Shown in pieces: positions 7,499 to 12,449 of a stretch of DNA of 12,449 nucleotides; positions within the stretch are counted from its first letter, which is position 1, and each line of letters starts with the position of its first letter. Origin of the DNA: SG8-4 sp964562575 (GTDB taxonomy: Bacteria > Planctomycetota > Phycisphaerae > Sedimentisphaerales > Anaerobacaceae); assembly GCA_964562575.1 (NCBI GenBank), contig CAZLTY010000142.1, forward strand, positions 1 to 12,449, in the 5' to 3' direction. A program made the translations under genes and the position numbers. Below the pieces are notes generated by a model, which made no database searches, was not told where the DNA came from, and saw nothing but the letters and a program-made list of their open reading frames with translations.

Positions 7499-9670
7499 CT
7501 ACTCGACAGATATGATCTTGAAATCCCGCACGCTGCGAATCTCATTGCCATCTGCCGTCACCAACTCGGCAACAAGCTGATATTCTCCAGCTTCGTCCGG
7601 AACCGTCAGGGCAAATGATAGTATCTCCCGACCCAGACCGTCAACACTGCAGTTGCTGGATTGCTGTGCGACGGTTTCTCCACTGCGCGCGATGCCAAAG
7701 CTGACTGGTCCTGTCCACTTGCTGTGGCGGTCATTGATAACATAGACTTCGAACTGCTTGTCCGAGCCTGCCACGAGTTCGTCATCCCAGAAATCGATCA
7801 TTAGTCCCACGGCCGAAAAAGCGTCGCGGACGTATCGCTCGAAGTGAGGCTCCAAGATGAGTTTTTCAAGATCGATGAAATGATCGCTCGTGGCACCGCC
7901 TTCGGGGCGCGGCTTGTCACCGGCTCGCGAATAGCCGAGGCCGCAGAAGTGAAGCACGCCCGCACACTCGCGGTGACAGCGCCAGAATTCGGTCAGAGCA
8001 GACAGGTACTTCGCATACAGCAGTCGTCGCTGCTGCGTTGTCGAATCGGGTCCCAGCAGCTTCTCATAGACGTTGGCCGTCAGACAAGTGGACGTGCCGT
8101 CCCGATTGAGCCAGAGCCAGGCGTATTCGTTGATGATTATGGGCAAGTCGAGCGTGCGCTGGGCTTGCTGAAGACGGGGAACGCCTGATATTCTCTCCAT
8201 GTCCTCAAGACCGGCAAAGTCGCCTCCGCCCCAAGACGGATTGTAAAGCCTGATGAAGAAGTATGGATGAGACTCAACACAGTCGGACACACTTTGCGGC
8301 TCGGCCCAACCGTTCTCCCACGGGCGATTCGACAGATCCAGGTGCCGCACCGCCTGGAGGGCCTTGCCCGTCTCCGGCGTGACGCTCTCGTTCTGGGCGT
8401 CCCAGATGACCACGCACGGATGATTCCATCGCTCGCGCATCCACGCAGTGTATTCGGGAATGATCTTTTCGCTTGTGGGTTTTTCCGGCGCTTCACTGAG
8501 CAGCCAGATGGGGAATTCATCCTGAATAAGGAATCCCTCCTCGTCGGCGATTTCGTACCAGATTTCCGGCGGAAAACCTATGCAATAGCGAATCGAATTC
8601 CAGTGCATGCTTTTGAACTTGCGATGCAGCCGACGGACCCATTCTTTTCGCCAGGGCTTGTCGCCTCGTTCGGCGTCCTCGAAGAATCTATATGCGCAGA
8701 CATTGGTCCCCCGCATGTAGTAAGGCTTGCCGTTTAGAACGGCCCTGCCTGATTCGGAGTCAAACCGAAACGACCTCATCCCAAACCGCGTGCGCCGGTT
8801 GTCGCCCGCCGTCCAAAGCTCCAATTCGTACAGGAACGGATCTTCGGGACTCCACAGGTGACAGTTCGCGATGGGAATATCGAATGCAACGAGTTTGTTC
8901 TCGCGGTTCGGCGCTCCGGCGATTCCGATGGCGCCGCTGTGGACGGAATTGCCCGTGCGCGCCTCCGTCAATCTAAAGTGTACCTCGAATCCGGATGTGC
9001 CGGGAGCGTCGATTTCAGCCACAACCTTTACGCTGCCGCTGGCGATCTCGGGCACCGTCTGGATGTTGGAAATGTGTGGCGAGTCCGTCAGAATCAGCTC
9101 CACCGAGTCGTATATGCCGGGTATATACAGATATTTCTCAAAGTCCCAGCCTGTCGGTGTCCCTTCGGGCATTGACTCGCGGTCGGCGCCGACGCGGACA
9201 ATCAGCTCATTCTGCTGGCCTGCACCCTTGAGCAACTCCTTCACATCCAGCAGAGCGGGCGTAAAGCAGGGCAGGTGCTCGCCGACAACAGCGCCGTTTA
9301 GGAACACTTTCGTGCCGTATTTCGCCTTGTGGATTTTCAAAATCGCGACATCACCAATCGCGGCATCCACCGCAAACTTTCGTCGATACCAAAACGCCTG
9401 CCGCCTCTCGCTCTTTTTTCCAACCTCATCGAAGGCCGGCTCAGCCATATCCACCAGACCCGGCACAGGCACATTGTGATCAAAAACTTCCGGAACCGAA
9501 TCCATGGACCCTTGTGCAATTTCCCACGTGCCGTTTAGATCTACCACCAGTCTCTTGCTTGTCCGCCCCGCTCGGGTAATGCGATCTGCGGAGGCTTTCT
9601 TCTCCGTAGTACAACCATCGCAGACAAGCAGTGACGTCACAAGAACTATCAACCACAAACGCCTGAGCAT
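7499..9670 (-). CDS. Exported glycoside hydrolase family 2 enzyme (beta-galactosidase/glucuronidase-like)
   Basis: A 723-residue secreted retaining glycosidase with GH2 architecture: signal segment (1-20), jelly-roll sugar-binding domain (about 40-200; the GTKVFLNG region is typical), an immunoglobulin-like domain (about 200-300), a TIM barrel (about 310-615) and a further beta-sandwich to the C-terminus. The barrel shows WDAQNES with the probable acid/base Glu428 (the GH2 Asn-Glu pair) and IIINEYAWLW with the probable nucleophile Glu515. The signal ends in LLVCDGC, so the protein may be a lipoprotein at Cys17 or Cys20, though neither is a textbook lipobox. The ATG at 9670 has GGGAG (9679-9683) 8 nt upstream; a longer frame from a TTG at 9700 would run into repeat D and displace the signal peptide. 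GH2 covers beta-galactosidases, glucuronidases and mannosidases, and the substrate is not determined. The sulfatase follows after 47 nt, pointing to a sulfated glycan. Confidence 0.93.
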   Translation of the reverse strand: MLRRLWLIVLVTSLLVCDGCTTEKKASADRITRAGRTSKRLVVDLNGTWEIAQGSMDSVPEVFDHNVPVPGLVDMAEPAFDEVGKKSERRQAFWYRRKFAVDAAIGDVAILKIHKAKYGTKVFLNGAVVGEHLPCFTPALLDVKELLKGAGQQNELIVRVGADRESMPEGTPTGWDFEKYLYIPGIYDSVELILTDSPHISNIQTVPEIASGSVKVVAEIDAPGTSGFEVHFRLTEARTGNSVHSGAIGIAGAPNRENKLVAFDIPIANCHLWSPEDPFLYELELWTAGDNRRTRFGMRSFRFDSESGRAVLNGKPYYMRGTNVCAYRFFEDAERGDKPWRKEWVRRLHRKFKSMHWNSIRYCIGFPPEIWYEIADEEGFLIQDEFPIWLLSEAPEKPTSEKIIPEYTAWMRERWNHPCVVIWDAQNESVTPETGKALQAVRHLDLSNRPWENGWAEPQSVSDCVESHPYFFIRLYNPSWGGGDFAGLEDMERISGVPRLQQAQRTLDLPIIINEYAWLWLNRDGTSTCLTANVYEKLLGPDSTTQQRRLLYAKYLSALTEFWRCHRECAGVLHFCGLGYSRAGDKPRPEGGATSDHFIDLEKLILEPHFERYVRDAFSAVGLMIDFWDDELVAGSDKQFEVYVINDRHSKWTGPVSFGIARSGETVAQQSSNCSVDGLGREILSFALTVPDEAGEYQLVAELVTADGNEIRSVRDFKIISVE

Positions 9671-9678
9671 TTTCGAAA

Positions 9679-9683
9679 CTCCC
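9679..9683 (-). promoter_or_regulatory. Shine-Dalgarno site deciding the GH2 start
   Basis: GGGAG on the minus strand lies 8 nt before the ATG at 9670. It favours this start over the in-frame TTG at 9700 and places a hydrophobic signal peptide directly at the N-terminus. Confidence 0.65.
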
Positions 9684-9693
9684 TTTCTCGGAA

Positions 9694-9781
9694 AATTCAA
9701 ATATCAAAGATGAAAATAGCCGAATCCGCCTCCGGCGGATAACTTCCTTAACTTTGCGTTTCGCATTCTACATTTTGAATT
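9694..9781. repeat. AT-rich inverted repeat with GC-rich stem-loop (copy D)
   Basis: It lies between the URO-D-like gene and the GH2 gene. The ends AATTCAAA (9694-9701) and TTTGAATT (9774-9781) are perfect inverse complements. The centre is a 7-bp GC-rich stem, ATCCGCC-TCC-GGCGGAT (9724-9740), followed by ACTTCCTTAA (9742-9751), identical to copy C. The right arm overlaps the last codons of the URO-D-like gene (EFKM and the TAG at 9768-9770), so the repeat provides that gene's stop codon. Confidence 0.78.
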
Positions 9782-11075
9782 CCGCCTTCACATCTCTGCC
9801 CAACGCCTCAAACATCGCCGCGACGTTCTCGGTCGGCGTGTTGCATTGAATATTGTGAACGGTGCTGAAGACGAAGCCTTTCTTTGCGTTGAATATCTGC
9901 ACTCGCTCTGCGACCTGTCGGCGGACCTGGTCGGGCTCGCCGAACGGCAGCGTCTGTTGCGTGTCGGCGCCGCCTCCCCAGAAGACAATTCTGCCGCCGT
10001 ATTTGTCAACTAACAGCTGTGGATCCATACCCTGGGCGGAGGTTTGAACTGGATTTAAAATGTCGAAACCCGCATCGATGAATCCCTCGATCAACGGCTC
10101 ACAGCCTCCGCAGCAATGTTTCATCGTCTTCCATTTGGTGTGGGTATGGATCCAGTCGTTCAGCTTTCTGCTGAACGGCAGATAAAGCTCTCTGTACGTA
10201 TCGGGGCCGCAGAACAGCGTGTTCTGTGCGGCCAGGTCCGTGCCATCGAGCCAGACGGCGCACAGCCTGTCACCCACTGCCTGGTAAATCCGCTCGAGAT
10301 TCTTGATGGCGATTTGGGCCTGTCCGGCGAAGACCTCCTTGATATATTCGGTTCGCGAGACGGTGCTGATATACCATTCCTCGATATCGCGAATCCCCTT
10401 GGGATGTTTGAGAAATGCCGCCGGCACGAGCGCTATGTCACCGAAGGCAGTTCCGGGCAATCCGGTCGTGATCGCAAGATCGGTATTGTCATATAGATCG
10501 CATGCCCGCTGTTCGTACAGTTTCAGATCTTCATCACTGACAATTGCAAAATCCTCGAGATTGTCGGCGGGGTTCAGCTTGGCCTCATCGATCGGCTCCT
10601 GGCGAATAATGTCGTCGAAGTAATATCCTCCCTTGGGCATCCGCCCCGACGGCGGCGCCGACTTGTCGCCCTGGGGATACTGTAGAACGTCGCCGTTCGA
10701 TTCGGGCTCGGTGTTGAATTTGCCTCCGACCAGTACATCCGTGCCGTCGAAGGTTCTCCAGGGTTTGAAATCGGCATCTGCAAAGCCGAAATGATTCTTT
10801 GGCCCGGGCAGGTTCACCGTGTCGATGCCCAGCATCTCCCGCAGGTCCGCAGCGACTTCACCCAACATCTGGTAGGGCTCGACAACCTTCACGCACGCAC
10901 CGCCCTTATCCAGACCGAGGGCCCGGCGCAGATTTGCAATGACGCTGACGTGCGCCCCTGTGCCGAGCGTTCCGCCCAAATCGACGGCAACGCGATCCAC
11001 CTGCTCATAGCTCAGCGTCCTGAGCACGCGCTGCCGTGATGTCATGGTCGAACTGTTGTCAGATTTGCTGCTCAT
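9768..11075 (-). CDS. Uroporphyrinogen decarboxylase-family (URO-D/MtaA-like) protein
   Basis: A 435-residue cytoplasmic protein with the URO-D TIM-barrel pattern. It has TSRQRVLRTLSYEQVDRVAVD at 12-32, typical of this superfamily's N-terminus, then WLDGTD (275-280). His320-x-Cys322 (in KHCCGGC) and a late Cys411 (in NIQCNTPTENV) match the His-x-Cys...Cys zinc arrangement of the MtaA/CmuA methyltransferase branch. That branch moves methyl groups between corrinoid proteins and thiols. True HemE lacks this zinc site and is shorter, so heme synthesis is unlikely. The ATG at 11075 is chosen because GTGGAG (11083-11088) precedes it by 7 nt; a longer frame from 11147 would begin inside the proposed promoter. 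The GH2, sulfatase and porter genes follow, and related URO-D genes are common beside such enzymes in Planctomycetes without a proven role. No corrinoid protein is seen in the window. Enzymatic activity is not established. Confidence 0.85.
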   Translation of the reverse strand: MSSKSDNSSTMTSRQRVLRTLSYEQVDRVAVDLGGTLGTGAHVSVIANLRRALGLDKGGACVKVVEPYQMLGEVAADLREMLGIDTVNLPGPKNHFGFADADFKPWRTFDGTDVLVGGKFNTEPESNGDVLQYPQGDKSAPPSGRMPKGGYYFDDIIRQEPIDEAKLNPADNLEDFAIVSDEDLKLYEQRACDLYDNTDLAITTGLPGTAFGDIALVPAAFLKHPKGIRDIEEWYISTVSRTEYIKEVFAGQAQIAIKNLERIYQAVGDRLCAVWLDGTDLAAQNTLFCGPDTYRELYLPFSRKLNDWIHTHTKWKTMKHCCGGCEPLIEGFIDAGFDILNPVQTSAQGMDPQLLVDKYGGRIVFWGGGADTQQTLPFGEPDQVRRQVAERVQIFNAKKGFVFSTVHNIQCNTPTENVAAMFEALGRDVKAEFKM

Positions 11076-11082
11076 TACGAAT

Positions 11083-11088
11083 CTCCAC
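11083..11088 (-). promoter_or_regulatory. Shine-Dalgarno site deciding the URO-D-like start
   Basis: GTGGAG on the minus strand lies 7 nt before the ATG at 11075. Together with the promoter just upstream it selects this start over the ATG at 11147. Confidence 0.6.
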
Positions 11089-11145
11089 GTAGATTTCAGA
11101 GTCTGGAATATGGAATTCTCAAGTTCCACATTCGCGATTCTCGCC

Positions 11146-11174
11146 ATTCTACCAAGTCTTCGGCGCCATTACAA
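11146..11174 (-). promoter_or_regulatory. Candidate sigma-70 promoter of the minus-strand cluster
   Basis: On the minus strand TTGTAA (11169-11174) and TAGAAT (11146-11151) are 17 nt apart, with two and one mismatches to the -35 and -10 consensus. Transcription would begin near 11139 and leave a leader of about 64 nt before the URO-D-like ATG at 11075. This is a pattern match only. Confidence 0.45.
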
Positions 11175-11180
11175 AGGTTG

Positions 11181-11214
11181 CGTTCGGCGAACGTATCGAA
11201 GAACATGCTCGAAG
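11181..11214. promoter_or_regulatory. Palindrome and tandem half-sites upstream of the URO-D-like promoter
   Basis: CGTTCG-G-CGAACG (11181-11193) is a perfect 6-bp inverted repeat around one base. It partly overlaps a tandem pair, AACGTATCGAAG (11190-11201) and AACATGCTCGAAG (11202-11214), which share AAC and TCGAAG. The block starts 6 nt upstream of the proposed -35, a usual place for an activator. No known regulator motif is claimed. Confidence 0.35.
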
Positions 11215-11256
11215 AGGCAATCAACACCGAACAATGACGGTAAGAACAGATTGAGC

Positions 11257-11285
11257 TTGACAATCGTGCCCTTATTTGGGATAAT
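11257..11285 (+). promoter_or_regulatory. Strong sigma-70 promoter of the peptidyl-prolyl isomerase gene
   Basis: A consensus -35 TTGACA (11257-11262) and a -10 GATAAT (11280-11285, one mismatch to TATAAT) are separated by exactly 17 nt. Transcription would start near 11292, giving a leader of about 77 nt before the ATG at 11369. This is the best promoter match in the window. Confidence 0.75.
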
Positions 11286-11297
11286 GTACGGGTCAAA

Positions 11298-11309
11298 CCT
11301 CAATTGAGG
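11298..11309. promoter_or_regulatory. 12-bp perfect palindrome just after the predicted transcription start
   Basis: CCTCAATTGAGG is a perfect palindrome about 6-17 nt downstream of the predicted start of the isomerase transcript. That is a typical repressor position, and the site could also form a small hairpin in the leader. It is seen directly; its function is inferred. Confidence 0.4.
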
Positions 11310-11354
11310 GGCTACAGTTCGATTTGGGATTTTGAGATTTTGTTTCTTTCTGCG

Positions 11355-11360
11355 AAAGGA
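11355..11360 (+). promoter_or_regulatory. Shine-Dalgarno site deciding the isomerase start
   Basis: AAAGGA lies 8 nt before the ATG at 11369. An earlier in-frame ATG at 11360 overlaps this site and would have no spacing, so 11369 is preferred. Confidence 0.65.
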
Positions 11361-11368
11361 TGTCAATT

Positions 11369-12388
11369 ATGCGAATTTACATACTTGGATTGAGAGTACT
11401 GGCCTGCACAGCGATGTTTCTGGCAGTTCTTTCTGGGGGCTGTCGGTCCGAGGAGCCTGAGGAATCAGGGGCCGATAACTCCGAGCCAAATGCCATCGCG
11501 GCATCGGTCACCGACGGCGTGGCAGTCACGGTCACCGGCACGGAAATCACCAGGAGCAGAATAGAGCAACTCATCAAACCTCAGCTTGACTCGCTGGCCT
11601 ACAAGACCAGACAACTGCCGGCCCACGTCATCGAGCAATACACCCAGCAGTTCCGCCAGCAAGCTGTAGAACGGCTTATTCGCGAAGAATTGCTGGATGC
11701 AAAGATACGACAGGCCAACATCACAATCACCGACGCCGAAGTGATGAGCCAGATGGAAGAGATTGCTTCGGTCCAGGGAGTGTCACTGGAGGACTTTCTA
11801 AAGACAATGGGCCAGCACGACCTCNNNNNNNNNNNNNNNNNNNNAATGGAAACTCAGTGGGCAGGCATTATAAACGTCACTTCCGTCGACGCCAAGAAGT
11901 ACCATGACGAGAAGCCGGAACAGTTTAAGATGCCCGAGCAGGTCAGGGTCAGTCATATCCTGATAAAGCCCGAACAGGGCGCCGATTTGAACGAGGCCAC
12001 GGCAAGAGCCAGGACAAGAATCGAAGGGTTGCTCAAACAAATCAAAGACGGCGCTGATTTTGCCGAATTAGCCAAGGCGAACTCGACCTGTCCCTCAGCC
12101 CCGAATGGCGGGGATCTGAACTTCTTCCCAAGAGGCAAGACTACGCCGGCTTTCGAGAAGGTGGCCTTCGAGCTTCAAGTCGGGCAGGTCAGTGGCGTTG
12201 TGGAGACCGAATACGGATTCCACATCATAAAGGTCACCGATCATGAGGATCCCTCCGATATCACTTTCGAGCAGGCCAAGGAAAAGATAATTGAGCAGCT
12301 CACTGCGGAAAAACAATCCGAATTCGCCGATGAGTATCTCAAGAAACTCAAGGCAGAGGCGAAGATAGTCTATCCGACAAGTATATAG
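11369..12388 (+). CDS. Lipoprotein peptidyl-prolyl cis-trans isomerase, SurA/PrsA-like (parvulin domain)
   Basis: A 339-residue exported folding factor. A hydrophobic signal (about 4-21) leads to LSGGC with Cys25, a likely lipid anchor, followed by an acidic linker rich in Glu, Ser and Asp. Residues about 50-155 resemble the SurA/trigger-factor-like chaperone region (VAVTVTGTEITRSRIEQLI and the helix ending in VERLIREELLDAKI). A parvulin rotamase domain spans about 190-293: VRVSHILIK, FAELAKANSTCPSAPNGGDLNFF, FEKVAFELQVGQVSGVVETEYGFHIIKV. A charged helical tail follows. It probably isomerises Xaa-Pro bonds in proteins outside the cytoplasm. The 20 Ns at 11825-11844 fall in the chaperone part, but the frame is the same on both sides, so the gene is probably intact. 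It is divergent from the carbohydrate cluster and has its own strong promoter. Confidence 0.92.
   Translation: MRIYILGLRVLACTAMFLAVLSGGCRSEEPEESGADNSEPNAIAASVTDGVAVTVTGTEITRSRIEQLIKPQLDSLAYKTRQLPAHVIEQYTQQFRQQAVERLIREELLDAKIRQANITITDAEVMSQMEEIASVQGVSLEDFLKTMGQHDLXXXXXXXMETQWAGIINVTSVDAKKYHDEKPEQFKMPEQVRVSHILIKPEQGADLNEATARARTRIEGLLKQIKDGADFAELAKANSTCPSAPNGGDLNFFPRGKTTPAFEKVAFELQVGQVSGVVETEYGFHIIKVTDHEDPSDITFEQAKEKIIEQLTAEKQSEFADEYLKKLKAEAKIVYPTSI
11825..11844. other. Assembly gap (20 Ns) inside the isomerase gene
   Basis: Twenty undetermined bases interrupt the coding sequence near residue 155. Reading frame and family similarity continue across, so the true gap is probably 20 bases or differs by a multiple of three. 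Confidence 0.95.
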
Positions 12389-12449
12389 CGGGCGCTAGGA
12401 GTCTGTCGGAGCACTCCGTCGTTGGCCCGAGAGCGAGCGGTTTTGTGAC
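12389..12449. other. Non-coding tail after the isomerase gene, no assigned feature
   Basis: Sixty-one bases after the TAG hold a short inverted repeat, CGGAG-CA-CTCCG (12407-12418), with a two-base loop and no T-run, so it is not a convincing terminator. No gene start can be supported before the window ends. Confidence 0.6.

Noticed and set aside
8871..9479. 202-codon plus-strand open frame opposite the GH2 gene
   Set aside because: Antisense to a well-supported gene, with no recognisable motif and no ribosome binding site worth noting.
9768..11075. HemE (uroporphyrinogen decarboxylase in heme synthesis)
   Set aside because: The protein is longer than HemE, carries a His-x-Cys...Cys pattern of the methyltransferase branch, and stands among carbohydrate genes rather than heme genes.
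11076..11147. N-terminal extension of the URO-D-like protein from the ATG at 11147
   Set aside because: The extra 24 residues do not resemble the family, would start within the proposed -10 box, and lack a ribosome binding site, whereas 11075 has one.
12405..12420. Rho-independent terminator after the isomerase gene
   Set aside because: The stem has only 5 bp with a two-base loop, and no run of T follows.

Overview
The window reads as chromosomal DNA of an environmental bacterium, most likely Planctomycetota and perhaps the anaerobic Phycisphaerae/Sedimentisphaerales branch. This is inferred from gene content: a Tat-exported sulfatase fused to HEAT-like repeats, a secreted GH2 enzyme, a URO-D/MtaA-like protein, and AT-rich hairpin repeats between genes. 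The run of 20 Ns suggests a draft or metagenome assembly. No marker gene fixes the taxon.

Layout. Eight genes lie on the minus strand and are read from about 11,100 down to 1. In order of transcription they are: a URO-D/MtaA-like protein (9768-11075), an exported GH2 glycosidase (7499-9670), a sulfatase with C-terminal HEAT-like repeats (5508-7451), an MFS sugar porter (4017-5402), a YbgC/FadM-type hot-dog thioesterase (3445-3870), PurF (1913-3349), PurM (818-1885) and a PurF-like paralogue cut by the window edge (1-799). On the plus strand, a lipoprotein peptidyl-prolyl isomerase of SurA/PrsA (parvulin) type (11369-12388) is transcribed divergently. The 293-base divergent gap holds a near-consensus sigma-70 promoter for the isomerase, a weaker one for the minus-strand cluster, and two palindromes that could be operators.

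How the genes fit together. The first four minus-strand genes look like a small carbohydrate-use locus: desulfation and glycosidic cleavage outside the cytoplasm, uptake of the released sugar, and an unexplained URO-D-type enzyme. The last three form a tight purine biosynthesis unit (gaps of 27 and 18 nt). Its third member is a PurF relative in which the glutaminase catalytic residues are replaced. The thioesterase sits between the two groups without an obvious link to either.

Four junctions (URO-D/GH2, sulfatase/porter, porter/thioesterase, thioesterase/purF) are filled with related AT-rich inverted repeats, three of them enclosing a short GC-rich stem-loop. The other junctions lack them. 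Several annotated starts were moved inward from longer possible reading frames because the extensions use TTG or run through these repeats or a promoter, while the inner ATG has a Shine-Dalgarno sequence or a family-typical N-terminus.
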